Assembly: GCF_014905175.1 (NCBI RefSeq)
Contig: NC_057792.1
Span: 10,705,101-10,769,100, forward strand
Source: Aphidius gifuensis
Lineage: Eukaryota; Arthropoda; Insecta; Hymenoptera; Braconidae
DNA length: 64,000 nucleotides
Direction: 5' to 3'
In this document: positions 44,445 through 55,591 of the stretch, one piece after another
Layout: the number at the start of each line of letters is the position of its first letter
How positions within the stretch are numbered: the stretch's first letter is position 1
Notes under the pieces: model-generated
Told to the model about the DNA's origin: nothing
Databases searched by the model: none
What the model saw: only the letters and a program-made list of their open reading frames with translations
Program-made: the position numbers and the translations under genes

Positions 44445-47400
44445 GTAAATACTCAATTTCTATTACAATCAGAATAAATTTCTTATAGTCATATATGAAA
44501 CTACGCAGAATAAAAAACGTAATTTTTGAAAAAGAATAAAAAAATTAATACTCAGTTTAAGTGAATCGACGTTTGTATTGCTAGATGCCGATTTCTACAC
44601 TTTTTCACTCCTGTGCTAATTCGACGTTGTATATACGTAATACTTTTTCAATACATAAATTCGCTGACAGCTAGAATAATTCCAATACTCTTCAAATACA
44701 GGGTATATATGAAATGGGTATAGAATTTCCATACATACGCTTTAAGGGATTTCGTCGATTTTTTAAAACGAAGAGTGAGACAACATTTTTCTCTGTTTTT
44801 TGTCTTTTTCGCACTCATAAAAATATTGTGTTTCTCAAAGTCATCCGCAAGAGGTCTTTAGTGATTTTTCAATAATTCCTCATAAAAATCAATTTTTTCA
44901 TACTTTAATTATTAATTGTAAAAAAACTAAGCTCCAAACCTCTTTTATTATTTTTCTATACGTTTTGTTTTGTCTCATTTTATAACCCGATAGTTTTTTT
45001 TCACGATGTCATATTGTCGATTAGAGATATTGGTATTTTCATGGACTTTTTTTTGACAAAAATCGCATTCTCCATAAGAGCCCATGTTAAAAGTTGTCAA
45101 CTTTGAAAATTAATGAAAAAATAACGAGCTTCCACACAATTACCAAAAAATTACATAAAATGTATTAGTATTTCAAGAATCTACTGTATAAATTTCAAAG
45201 CATTCTCATATTCGGAAAAAAATCGACGAAATCCTTTAATACCTACGACCATTGATAATTTAAAAAAAAATTTAAGATTATTTTATGAACAATATTCTTG
45301 TACGTTCATAAATTATTCACGCTCAATTAAAATTTTGAAACCTATAAGAATTTGAACTTGGGACTTTTATTATATTGACCTTGGATTTATTAATCATCCG
45401 GGAATTGGACCCGCGACTTGCTAAACTACTTATCAAGCCTATGCCCTAACACGCAAGACCAACTTTACAATGTTAAAAAACAAAAAAATTTCTTTTACTT
45501 GACTACAAGTCAATACAAACAAATCTAACATACAAACATCGTAAAAATGATGATTTTATTTTTTATTTTCCAAGAAGCTACATCATGCAAAATAAAGTGA
45601 CATCACGACTACAAAATACACGGAGAAAAATTTACATTTTTTTTTAATATAATACCATAGCAATTTTTGCGTTGTGTTACAGTAAGCTGGAACCATATGA
45701 GGATCATATTAAATTTTGAGACAGACCATAGCAATTTTCATTGAAAAACGCCACTTACTGGCCGTGCGATCTTCCGCGGTGTACCATAGTAATTCTTGCG
45801 ATGGGCAAACGCAAAATTTATTATGTTTATAAACGCTTGTGAAAAAATATTGTAAAAAAACATTTCAAGCTCAGGATTTGAACCTCATATCATCGGGATA
45901 CAAATTCTACGAGTTATCCGCTGCGCCACAACATCGTATCTGTAAAGGAAATATTATTTGTTTTACATTAACAATTTGAAAATAAGCAAAGTCACGCCTG
46001 CGCAGTCGACTAAAAAGTGGGGGCAGTTGACATTTCTGAGTCCTTCATCAATTTTGCTATGGCCCATTGTAATTTTAAATATGTTGCTTTGTATTTGTTA
46101 GTGACACCTACAGGAAATCCAAGAAAGTTATTAAAATTACTATGGTACATTGTAAATTTTCAGAGGATCATTTTAATTTTGTCCATAACAACAAAGTAAA
46201 ATTTTAGAAATAAACAAAGCAAAAAAAAAAAAAATATTTTTTGCTATGGTGCAATGTAATTTTTAGACTGGATTATTTTAAATTTTAAATTTGGTTTCTG
46301 TAAAAATTTCTTTGTGCGTTGCAATTTTTTCATCGGGGAATAGCAAAAAAAAAACATGACAAAATCGCTATGGTACATTTTAATTTTTCAATACTACAAT
46401 TGTTTTTTTTCGTTGAAATGACAGTAAATTTTTTAATAATCATAATATGGTTCTATGGTAATGCGGCACCATAGTAATATTGAGTGAAAATTTTTCTCCG
46501 TGTATACACCACTGAAAATACTGTTTACAACCTCGACTACAACTAATAGTTTCGTAGCGAATTACAAACGACTTCAAACATGGGAAATGAGACGACACGA
46601 CTACAACGACTTCAAATGACTACGTTTTTTTTTTCGAATTTATTCACTTCTTAGTCTCATTCTCGTCTTTTTTCCAATTATTCTATTTATTTATCAACAA
46701 CAATACAATTCGAATTAAATTAAAAAAATTAATAAATGGAAACGAATTATTGTTAAATTAACAAAGTTATTAAATGTTGTTCAACTACTCTTGAGCATCT
46801 AAGTAAATTGAATCTGACATTTTAAGTTAGCCATTATCAGTCTAAACTAGAGCTGACAGTGTTTTTCGATATTGTTTTATATCTATCTAAACATGAGATT
46901 TTATTGGATGCTTAATGACATTATTTGATTTATATTCTAATGTATACCAACTACACTGTACCCTGATCTTTTTCGTAGTGCTATTTAGTTTAGGCATACG
47001 AGAAGAGAAATTTTTAGTAAATATTACTAAAGCGTGATAGTAAAATTTATCGGTGATGACCTTTCTTGGACTTATTTTGATTTACATAACTAATTTTTCC
47101 CCCTCTTTTGAAGATTTCAGTAAAAATTCCACCATTGGTAATATGCTGTATCAATTGGTAAAATTTACTAGTATTTATCCCTAATTCTTCTCGATATACG
47201 TCACGAATCTTTAGTATATCTTGTCGCATAATTTAGTATACCTAAAATGTACCGACTGCCGATTGTAAATTTTAATGAAGTTTATAATAATATTTATGGA
47301 AAAATGTTGTCCTATTCACTGTAAAAAAAAATTCTATATTTGATAACAAAACTTCTTGTAAATAGAATTTTCGTTCTAGGAAATTTTCAGTTTTGAAAGA

Positions 47401-50007
47401 AGAAAAAAAGTTCTTGTTATGAATAGAAAACTTTTTGTTAAAAGACAAAACAATTCTTGAAACATGACAGATTTAGATTTGAAATAAACCTAAAATAGAT
47501 TTGAAAAAAGAAAAATTATCCTCGTAATGATAATAAAACTTCTTGAAATAAATGCTAAAAAGGTCTTGAATTGAGACGCATACTTCTTATAAAAAAATCT
47601 TTTTGTTCTCACTTCATGAACAACAGTTCCAAATTTTAGAACAAGGCTTCTTGGAAATAATCCAAAATGGCCTTGAATTTAGACGCATACTTCTTGAAAA
47701 AAATCTTTTTGTTCTCACTTCAAGAACAACAGTTCTAAATTTTAGAACAAGGCTTCTTGGAAATAATCAAGTTGTGTTCTTGAATTGAGAACAAAAAGAT
47801 TTCTATCAAGTCAAATTTAAATTCAGTTCAAGAAGAAAATTACTACTGATTTAAATAAATAAAAAAATTATTGATTTAACATTACTTTTGTTAATTACCA
47901 GAAGTACAGTGCAACTTCACATTGTGAACCATATTTTTTCCTAAACTAATTACCTATGAGGGGAACCGAACCCTTGACCGACGCAAACCACGATATCTTA
48001 AACCTAACGACTTTCCCACCGAGCCACGAGCGCATGTACATGACAGGACGAAAATTTCTGTTCTCATAAAGCACGACATTTAAGAAGAAAAATTAAATCA
48101 TATTCCAATTTAAAAAAAATCAAGTTTGATAATAAATACTTACGAAAAATATAAAACTAAATGATATCAAAAAATCTAATATAAAAAAAAAAAAAGATGT
48201 GTGTTATTGTACGCACAGGGAAGTGAAACTTCTTTATTTTAATAATTTTTTACGCGATCGGTTAGGGGTAGATTGAGTAGGTTTAGACTTGAACGGCCAG
48301 TATAGGTGGCGTTCTTTAATGAAAATTTCTATGCTCCATCTCAATTTTTAATATGATGCTTTTATGGTACCAGCTTACTGTAGCACAACGCAAAAATTGC
48401 TATGGTATTATATTTTAAAAAATGTAAATTTTTCTCCGTGTATATGACTTCAAAAATTGTAGTCAATAAATTTTAGTGGCTTAATTGACTACAAGAACGG
48501 CTATTACGCTAACAGAGTAAAATTCATTTTAGTTATAGCACATTATTAAACTGCTGAATACACTTGGGGATTTTCTATACTTTAATACTGAAATCGAGCC
48601 ATGGAAACATAAAATGATACCAAGTATTGTAACAGTATTGGAAATCTATATGTTTTTATATATTAATATTATTTTCAAACTTCTTCTATTCTTTTATACT
48701 CGTTCCGTAATTTTTCAATAGTGACTTTTTTTATTCCGGGTCGTTAGTATAGCTATTTCCTGTCAACCTATAATTATTCTACAGATTCAAAATTTAGAAC
48801 ACTTGATAAAAATGATGATATTCAGCGTAATAAATCACGGAACAAGTTCAAATCAATTGACAAAATACCAGGATTCGAAGTGATGAAATCAAGCGATGGG
48901 AATTTGTCAGAGAAAAATAAACTTGATGTGCCTGAAGATCAAAACGGAAATAATAAAACTGACAACAAAATGATTGAGGTTCATAATAATTGAAATATAA
49001 TATTAATGTTATAAAAATAGAATTGATTGTTAAACATGTGAAACTTAATTGTAAACAAACGTCGTTTCCAGGAATCAAGTAAAATGAGGAGATCAATGTC
49101 AATTGACGAAAAAACTTATCGTTACAATCAAAAAAACAAAGTCATTTCTTGCTGTAATTGTCAATCAAATCGGTCCCAACAAGAAAACATAACATTGCGA
49201 AATTCGATAACAAACGAGGAATTTCAAGTGCCAAATCATGAACTGTTTCAAAAATCAGAAATTGTTAATCATATAAGTTTTGACAATACCGAGTAATAAC
49301 TTTTGATTAAATTCTTTTGTATTTTTATTTACTAATGAAAAATGAACTGTAACATTCTATTTATTCATATTTAACAGCATCATTAGTTTGTCTGAAGAGG
49401 AGTTAGAGGTATGTGAAATGAAGCCTACATACAAAAGATTTCGACTGAATTTCCCAATTTTATATCTATTTAATCCTAGCGTAAGTATCTAGCATTCTCA
49501 ATTGGTGTTTTAACGGATAAAGGAACATTATTTCGTCGACGAGAAATTTCGATCCGACAACGAGACCAAACTGAAAATAATCTCGTCAGTGAAATATTTC
49601 AAATGCAGCACGATATTCAGGCAAGTCAAATTATTATTATTGTGCGTAAACTTTTGCGTGTTTTAAATATAATGCCCTAATTTATGTTTTTTTGCTATTT
49701 ATTATAAACATTAGCTAAAAAATAAGAACGCAAAATTTGTTCAATGAAATGACGATAAATGTGAATTTGCAAGATATTAATATTAAATAACCGAGGATTC
49801 GTAAATAAAAATGAAAGAAAACTAATGATTAGCCCGTGAATTGACAGTTGAAAAGTTATCGAGAATTTAAAGAAAAAAAAAAGAGGTTTTTCACATTTTT
49901 TGGTATTATGGCTCTGATAATTGCTTATTTAAAAATTTAAGATATGTGGATCGTAGAAACTAACTAAATATGAATATATATAATTATATATATAAATATA
50001 AATATAA

Positions 50008-50038
<31 letters not shown>

Positions 50039-52555
50039 TATATTTCAAATATATATTTGTTCATAGGTTGCTGGTTCGAATCCAGATTGGGGAATTTTTT
50101 TTTTTTCTTTCTTTAAATTTATAATAAACAGATACAACATAAAATTTTTCTATACCGACTGATAATAAAAATAAAATATACTATTTTACCATCTCTGTTT
50201 TACCGATCAGGTTGCGGTCCCCTGTTCCTTCCGATCTACCTTTCCCCTTAGCGCCCTCGTATCTACAACTCTGGTAGAGACACTACTGACGTCACATTGT
50301 CATGAAACTGCTGCCACGTTTCAATTATTCCATGTTAAAGCTTTTTTTCAAGTTATCTAGATAACCTCCCGTGTAGGAATTGCCAAGACTCACAACACGG
50401 CCAAGTCTTGTTCCAATAATGGCACCCAATGCTTGGCAGCCAATCGTGCGCCATCCATGGGCCAAGGCTTAGCTGACTCATGGCTGGGTATTTGCTTACC
50501 AAGGCTCGTATTTTGATACTTGGCCGACCATTAGTTGAAGAAGAGGTGGCCAGCTCTTATTAAGCCATTTATCGGCCGAGTCTTGGTAAATTATTGGGTG
50601 GCCAAGACTCGAAACAGATGATTAAGTCAAGGCTTGGCTCATTAAAGGCTGGCTAGTCATCGATCGACCGTTCATCGGCCAAGTCTTGGTTAATTATTGG
50701 GCGGCCAACACTGGGAATATACATTAAACCAAGAGTTGGCACAATAAAAATTGGTGAACTTGACTTGCCATTTGTCGGACGAGTATCGATTGTTCTTTGG
50801 GTCACCAAAATTGATTATTTTTTCTTCTTTCGACATATATTAAGAGCCGCTGTTATGAATTCAATATTCAAAATTTTTTATTCAATTATATATATATATA
50901 TGTGTATAACAGCTATACTCATTTTTTTCTTACATAACGAAAATTTCAAGAAAAAAAATTTTTTTTATATAAATTATTAAAATATATTCCGAGGTTAATG
51001 AAACAAATAAAATTTATATATCGGCCGAGTGTCGGTTGATTCTTGGATTGCCATGATTATGATGTAAATTCAAGTAGAACAAATTTTCCTCATCTCCAAT
51101 TATTGCTGCTGTGGTTAAGTAAGTAAGGCTCTGGAGTTTCAACTAGAAGGTCCGTGTTCAAGTCCTGGTGATGTCAAATATTTATGGTGTAGTTTTTTCA
51201 GTCAAATAAATTATTAATTATATAAATAAAAAATTAAATTCTTTAAACAAATAAAAATTTTTTTTTTTTTATAAAATTATTAAATTTTTGGAAGTCTTGG
51301 CCGAGTATTGGTAGCCAAGCTTGAATTGGTGTCAATCCCCAAGCCTGGTACAAGCACTGACTAAGAGTGGTAGCCAAGACTTGGCAACATTTTGCCAGGC
51401 ACGGCCCAATGCTTGGCCATGTTGTTTTCTCCTTCACGGGAGTTGACACTAAGATACACTCAACAGATAGAACGGATTTTCCAGAAAAGAAATTCGTTCG
51501 GGTTAGCTGTACACCTTGTATACAGATCGTGAGGCAGTTCTTATTCCGGCATCTTATTTACATCTTGATCCAATCTGGATCAGGAAATTTGACGGCTGTC
51601 CTCGTTCAGGTATCTTTATTATCTCCTCATCCAGCCAGAACCAGGATAGTTTTATCACACCTTGGATAGGGGTAGCCTGATTCAACCCTGATCAGAACTT
51701 GATCAATTGATCAGGTTACCTCTATTTAATTTCCTGGTCAGGATAGCATCGAGTAATCCTTTATAGGGATAGCCTAATCCATTCCGGATCAGGACTTAAT
51801 CAAGATAAAAGTATCAAATTGATACTTTTTTAAATATTTCATAAAATATTTCGGTGGGGTCAAACAGATGCCTAATCTCAAAGAGATTTAAAAACAGGTG
51901 ACCTCGTCAAATTTTGTTTAAATCTTGATACAATTTTTACCCAGAAGCTGTGTCCTTGAGAATAATGCATTTTCCCGATACATCACTACCATAAGCTTTC
52001 TTCCAATGAATACTATTTAAAATTCGCGATATAGAGTTTACTGGTGCTTGCAATCAATATTAAAAAAATGTATCTGCAACAAATTATGATTCACACAGAA
52101 ACAAAACTTAACAACAGGTATTTTTTTACGCAGGCACTCGCTCTACCATGTTCCGACAGTGAAACTGTTGAGAAAATCGAACGGGCAAGAAATCGAATCG
52201 CTATATTATTGACATGTGCACAGAAAGTTTCTTGCGCTGCAGAGACAGTGGGCGCCATTCAGCAAGAGTGTAAACTTTCACATGACGTTTATCAAACTGA
52301 TCAATATCTAAAAGTCTTACGCAGTAGATGCAACAAGTATGCAATGAATCTTGCAGAATCCAAGTAAGACTGTTTGAATTGAATAAGTTAATTTTTACAT
52401 TGAGCAAATAAGATTGTTGCATAAGATTGATTATTTCTAGGCGAATTCTGTCGGAAAACAATATAATCATCGATGAAAATAATGGTGAACTAAGTGAAGA
52501 ATTGACTCCAACACTTCGATACCGTGGACTACCAAGTTCAACGAATCGCACTATG
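44063..52555 (+). CDS. IRAG/LRMP-like (MRVI1-domain) protein, multi-exon host gene
   Basis: Seven exons join in frame: 44063-44444, 48785-48978, 49072-49292, 49378-49408, 49480-49620, 52134-52363 and 52441-52555. Junction phases are 1, 0, 2, 0, 0 and 2. The conserved core spans exons 5-7: KYLAFSIGVLTDKG, RRREISIRQRDQTENN, then SETVEKIERARNRIAILL and QKVSCAAETVGAIQQE, and a helical segment ending LRYRGLPSS. This matches the coiled-coil MRVI1 domain of IRAG1 and IRAG2/LRMP (Jaw1), which in vertebrates associate with inositol trisphosphate receptors at the ER, usually via a C-terminal tail anchor. Exons 1-4 encode a polar, poorly conserved N-terminus. The C-terminal exon with any anchor was not found. 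Introns 1 and 5 and the region after exon 7 are full of foldback elements. Family assignment is from recalled motif patterns. Confidence 0.65.
44742..45240. mobile_element. Short element with ~20-bp terminal inverted repeats
   Basis: The left end taagggatttcgtcgatttt is matched by the right end aaaatcgacgaaatccttta in inverted form with one mismatch. It contains the dispersed repeat also present at 632-724. No coding capacity. Confidence 0.7.
45398..45464 (-). other. tRNA-like module
   Basis: On the minus strand GGTCTTGCGTGTTAGGGC (A-box-like) is followed by GCGGGTCCAATTCCCGG (B-box-like with a short stem). It resembles the modules at 40546 and 55241 in sequence and spacing. The surrounding element's ends were not defined. 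Confidence 0.5.
45617..46504. mobile_element. Foldback element with tRNA-like module (element C)
   Basis: The ends tacacggagaaaaattt and aaatttttctccgtgta are perfect 17-bp inverted repeats. Arms are built from ccatagcaattttt-like words (left about 45655-45800) and their inverted or variant copies (right about 46050-46490). A tRNA-like module on the minus strand at 45866-45935 points to the left, nearer end. TA flanks both ends and may be the target duplication. Confidence 0.75.
45866..45935 (-). other. tRNA-like module of element C
   Basis: On the minus strand TGTGGCGCAGCGGATAAC gives a good A-box and GAGGTTCAAATCCTGAG a good B-box with a stem, about 35 bases apart. A run of seven T follows about 15 bases later and could terminate Pol III. 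Acceptor-stem pairing is not convincing, so tRNA-like rather than tRNA. Confidence 0.65.
47319..48185. mobile_element. Truncated foldback element with tRNA-like module (element D)
   Basis: The left arm (47319-47850) is composed of repeated and inverted words such as gaacaacagttctaaatttt and aaggcttcttggaaataa (copies at 47617-47660 and 47727-47768). Then come a short AT-rich spacer, the tRNA-like module and a longer AT-rich stretch. The right arm is missing, cut off where another family's end begins at 48186. The short frames here are repeat translation. Confidence 0.55.
47958..48036 (-). other. tRNA-like module of element D
   Basis: On the minus strand GCTCGTGGCTCGGTGGGAAA (A-box) and AAGGGTTCGGTTCCCCTC (B-box in a paired T-arm) are about 45 bases apart, close to normal tRNA geometry with a variable arm. 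It is directed toward the left arm. Confidence 0.65.
48186..48235. repeat. Left-end fragment of the gaagtgaaacttctt family
   Basis: gtgttattgtacgcacag followed by ggaagtgaaacttcttt matches the left ends at 33676 and 57444. Nothing of the rest of the element follows. Confidence 0.6.
48362..48443 (-). repeat. Solo end of element C family, inverted
   Basis: The reverse complement of this segment matches the first ~80 bases of element C (45617-45700), including tacacggagaaaaattt and gcaatttttgcgttgtg, with few differences. Confidence 0.75.
48785..48978 (+). CDS. Host gene exon 2
   Basis: The acceptor ttctacag is in phase with exon 1, and the donor GAG-GTTCAT is weak. It encodes a polar Lys/Asp/Asn-rich segment containing NKFKSIDKIPGFEVM. 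Confidence 0.55.
49072..49292 (+). CDS. Host gene exon 3
   Basis: The acceptor cgtttccag precedes GAATCA and the donor CCGA-GTAATA follows. It encodes ESSKMRRSMSIDEK and a Cys pair (SCCNCQS). Reading past the donor meets TAA at once, supporting splicing. Confidence 0.55.
49378..49408 (+). CDS. Host gene exon 4 (31 bp)
   Basis: The acceptor atatttaacag and donor GAG-GTATGT are both good. The small exon encodes DIISLSEEELE and keeps the frame between exons 3 and 5. Confidence 0.55.
49480..49620 (+). CDS. Host gene exon 5, start of the MRVI1-type domain
   Basis: The acceptor taatcctag precedes CGTAAG; 47 codons encode RKYLAFSIGVLTDKGTLF and the Arg-rich coiled-coil start. The donor is CAG-GCAAGT, a GC rather than GT donor with otherwise ideal consensus. 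This is the segment that identifies the family. Confidence 0.7.
50066..50096 (+). other. Isolated B-box-like sequence followed by a T run
   Basis: GCTGGTTCGAATCCAG is a perfect T-arm-type B-box with a 4-bp stem, and a run of 13 T begins shortly after. No A-box is found at the normal distance because a TA microsatellite lies upstream. Probably a broken tRNA-like module. Confidence 0.45.
50366..51442. mobile_element. Foldback element with tRNA-like module (element F, intact copy)
   Basis: The ends ctcccgtgtagga and tccttcacgggag are imperfect inverted repeats. The arms consist of gccaagtcttgg and ggccaagactcg words, each nearly palindromic. The AT-rich core includes tatatgtgtataacagctat. A plus-strand tRNA-like module (51105-51173) points to the right, nearer end. 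A second copy of the family, itself interrupted, is at 54104-56585. Confidence 0.75.
51105..51173 (+). other. tRNA-like module of element F
   Basis: GCTGTGGTTAAGTAAGTAAGG (A-box region, last base shared with the next block) and GTCCGTGTTCAAGTCCTGG (B-box region) are about 40 bases apart; a six-T run follows within about 30 bases. The copy at 56265-56335 is nearly the same, showing the module is an inherited part of the element. Confidence 0.65.
51540..51860. repeat. Fragment of the gatcagg foldback family
   Basis: Words ttgatcaattgatcaggtta, ccggatcaggacttaatcaa and gatagcctaatccattcc match the arms of the element at 52577-54098. Neither end nor tRNA-like module is preserved. Confidence 0.6.
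52134..52363 (+). CDS. Host gene exon 6, MRVI1-type coiled coil
   Basis: Follows the acceptor tttacgcag in phase with exon 5 and ends CCAA-GTAAGA. It encodes SETVEKIERARNRIAIL, QKVSCAAETVGAIQQE and YLKVLRSRCNKYAMN, the second half of the conserved domain. Confidence 0.7.
52441..52555 (+). CDS. Host gene exon 7
   Basis: The acceptor ttatttctag precedes GCGAATT, in phase with exon 6. It encodes RILSENNIIIDEN and LRYRGLPSSTNRTM. The donor ATG-GTTAGA is plausible. A foldback element begins 21 bases later, so the following exon lies beyond it and was not recognised. Confidence 0.6.
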
Positions 52556-52576
52556 GTTAGAAATTATTTAAACATC

Positions 52577-54098
52577 TACCCGAGTAGAAATTCAGGTCAG
52601 GTTCGGATCAAGCATCCTGGACCAAGGCTTTTGACTTGCCTGGATTTCTGGATCCGAACCTGATCAGGATGTAACGCTTTTTCGTAAGGTTTGGATCCAG
52701 AATGGATCAGGATACCTGATCAGGCGGTAGTAAAGATACATGATCCATAATGGATCCAGATACTGGATCCGAACCTGATCAGGATGTAACGCTTTTTCGT
52801 AAGGTTCGGATCCAGAATGGATCAGGATACCTGATCAGGCTGTGGTAAAGATACATGATCCATAATGGATCCAGATTCCGGATCAAAACTGGATCAGGAT
52901 ACATGATTTATTCAAAAAAAAAAAAAAAAATTAATAATTTCAAATTTATTTTTTTTTTAAATTTGAAATCTAACGCTTAACAGAATACAGATAAACTTTT
53001 ATTATTACAAACTGACCTAATTGATAATTTACCTAACTAATTATTGCTACGACCGGGGTTCGAACCCTTCGCCACGGATTACAACGCTAGTACTTGACAC
53101 GCTGGCCATTGAGGCATTCGATAATTGTACTAACTTTGTCCTCGATAGTTCTATTGTTCAATGATTAGGATAGCATCAGGTTATTCGTTTTATCCATAGA
53201 GTAGCTGATCCATTTGGATCAAGACTGGATCAAGAAAAATTATTTGAAAAAAAAAATAAATGCAATAATTTTTTCTTGATCAAGATTTGATCCAGAATGG
53301 ATCAGGCTACTCTATTAAGGATAAAATACAGATAGCCTGATGCTATCCTGATCAGGCAATTTGTAAAATCACATTTCAAAATTTGATACTTTTTTCTTTA
53401 TCCATTTTGGATCCAGCTAGCCTACTTAAATTAGAGTAGCCTGATCCATTCTGGATCAAATCTTGATCAAGAAAAAATTATTTGAAAAAAAAAAATAAAT
53501 TCAATAATTTTTTCTTGATCAAGATTTGATCCAGAATGGATCAAGCTACTCTATTAAGGATAAAATACAGATAGCCTGATGCTATCCTGATCAAGCAATT
53601 TGTAAAATTCAAAGACGCGGAATTTGATACTTTTTCTATATCCATTTTGGATCCAGTTGTTTACTTAGCCCTTATTATAGTGTCCATTTGGATCAAATCT
53701 GATCAAGAAAATTATTTGAAAAAAATAAATTAATAATTTTTCTGATCAAGATTTGATCCAGAATGGATCAGGCAATACTCTATTAAGTGATTAAAATACA
53801 GATAGCCTGATGCTATCCTGATCAGGCCATTCTACTCTATCTTAGTAGTTTGATCTAGTCCGGATCAGGACTTGATCAAGATGAAATTATTTAAAAATTG
53901 AATAAATTTAATACTTTTATCTTGATCAAGTCCTGATCCGGACTGGATCAGGCTATCCCTATTAAGGAAAAGATGTAGTTGCCTGATCCAGGCTTGATCA
54001 GGATGTGATAGAGTTACTTGAATAGGGATAGCCTTACGATATCCTGATCAGGCCTGGATCAGTGTTCAGGCTATCCTGAACAAGTTTCTACTCGGGTA
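52577..54098. mobile_element. Foldback element with tRNA-like module (element G)
   Basis: The inverted ends are tacccgagtagaaa and tttctactcgggta, perfect over 14 bp. The arms are dense in near-palindromic words such as ggatcaggatacctgatcag and tgatccagaatggatcag. The tRNA-like module (minus strand, 53048-53120) lies left of centre and points left. The right two-thirds contains three ~250-bp repeats of agatttgatccagaatggat blocks. Confidence 0.8.
53048..53120 (-). other. tRNA-like module of element G
   Basis: On the minus strand TGCCTCAATGGCCAGCGTGT (A-box) and AAGGGTTCGAACCCCGG (B-box in a fully paired T-arm), with an anticodon-stem-like segment between, come close to a real tRNA. The acceptor stem does not pair well. 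Confidence 0.65.
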
Positions 54099-54617
54099 GT
54101 CCCTAGGAATTGCCAAGACTCACAACACGGCCGAGTCTTGTCCCAATAATGGCAGCCAATCGTGCGCCATCCGTGGGCCAAGGCTTGGCTGACTCATGGC
54201 TGGTTATTTGCTTACCAAGGCTTGTATTCCAATGCTTGGCTGACCATTGGTTGAAGAAGAGGTGGCCAGCTCTTATCAAGCCATTTATCGGCCGAGTCTT
54301 GGTAAATTATTGGGTGGCCAAGACTCGAAAAAGATGATTAAGCCAAGGCTTGGCTCATTAAGGGCTGGCCAGCCATTGATCGCCCGTTCATCGGCCAAGT
54401 CTTGGTTAATTATTGGGCAGCCAAGACTGGGAATATACAATTAAGCCAAGAGTTGGCACATTAAAAATTGGTGAACTTGACTTGCCATTTGTCGGACGAG
54501 TATCGATTGTTCTTTGGGTCACCAAAATTGATTATTTTTTCTTCTTTCGACATATATTAAGAGCCGCTGTTATGAATTCGATATTCAAAATTTTTCATTC
54601 AATTATATATAGGGGAA

Positions 54618-55591
54618 CCCGAGATGAAAAAATCAAGTATTCGAATAGTATTATTGATATTTTATAGTGTTTGAATTATATCCGGCGATGTTTATGAGGT
54701 ATTGTGAGAATACTTATGAGTATTTTCGATATTTTGGTGGTATTATGAAAGAAGTAAATGAAGAGCTCGAATATCGGTTCTTGGATACAATTATCCCTGA
54801 CAGGTATTTTAAATGTTTGGGTATTTTAAAAGTCTTTGAAAAGTATTCTGATACTCCAGTTTTTGGACTTAGAAAAATTTCAATATCATAGCACCGTATT
54901 ATGTAATAAACTCCAATTATTTTTATAGTTAAATAATTTATTTATGAATAAATTAATAATTATTTAATAATTTTTTCTATCCTTATATTAACATTTCCAA
55001 TTTATTCTAGTAATCATGCTAGGGACACCACATCTTTTCCTTACATACATTTGCCAATAGCTATTTAACTATAATTAATTATGGCAAATGTTGATTAGGA
55101 AAGGATGTATAGTCAAATAAATCGAGTCGTAATCTAAAATAACGATAGTGAATCTCTTTTTTAATTTTTTAAATAAATTATATTTGTATCGACTTCGTAG
55201 GTTATGTCAACAAAATTTCAAATTTGATTAACTTTTAAAAATGGTCTCGCGGTAGAGTGTAGGTTTAGTAATTAGGAAAACGTAGGATCAAACCCGGATA
55301 GAAACGAATTTATGTAAACAAATATATATGTAAAACGCACTCTTGTTGGAATTATTTTTTTCAAATAATCAGCAGGTATTTTAACCGGATACAATTGTAT
55401 TTTTGAGTATCCCGAGCAAGTATTTTAACCGGATACAATTGTATTTCAAATACTCGTCAAACATAATTATCTTGCTAAAAATACTTTTCAATCGGTATTC
55501 GAAAAGTACTTTTAATGGCGCTCAGAAACACAATTTCAAGTATCAAACACAATTGTGTTTCGTCAAAATACCTCAATTTTTTCATCTCGGG
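54618..55591. mobile_element. Innermost foldback element with tRNA-like module (element H)
   Basis: The ends cccgagatgaaaaaat and attttttcatctcggg are perfect 16-bp inverted repeats. The arms contain aaccggatacaattgtattt (twice), gtattttaa and agtattcg words and their complements. The core shares a co-linear block with element A: ggcaaatg...aaggatgt...caaataaat (55083-55142), aacaaaatttcaaattt (55211-55227), then the tRNA-like module. Confidence 0.75.
55241..55303 (+). other. tRNA-like module of element H
   Basis: ATGGTCTCGCGGTAGAGTG (A-box-like) and GTAGGATCAAACCCGG (B-box-like), spaced as in element A and sharing tttagtaattaggaa between them. Directed toward the right, nearer end. Confidence 0.55.

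Larger units (their letters stand above)
44445..48784 (+). other. Intron 1 of the host gene, packed with mobile elements
   Basis: The intron runs from GTAAAT (44445) to the acceptor ttctacag (48784). It contains a short inverted-repeat element (44742-45240), a tRNA-like module (45398-45464), a complete foldback element (45617-46504), a truncated one (47319-48185) and two solo ends (48186-48235 and 48362-48443). No exon was recognised inside. Confidence 0.5.
49621..52133 (+). other. Intron 5 of the host gene
   Basis: Runs from a GC donor to the acceptor tttacgcag. It contains an AT microsatellite (49990-50045), an isolated B-box-like site (50066-50096), a complete foldback element (50366-51442) and a fragment of the gatcagg foldback family (51540-51860). 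Confidence 0.55.

Noticed and set aside
53048..53120. A functional nuclear tRNA gene
   Set aside because: A-box, B-box and T-arm are good, but the acceptor stem does not pair convincingly, and the module lies inside a foldback element like several others.
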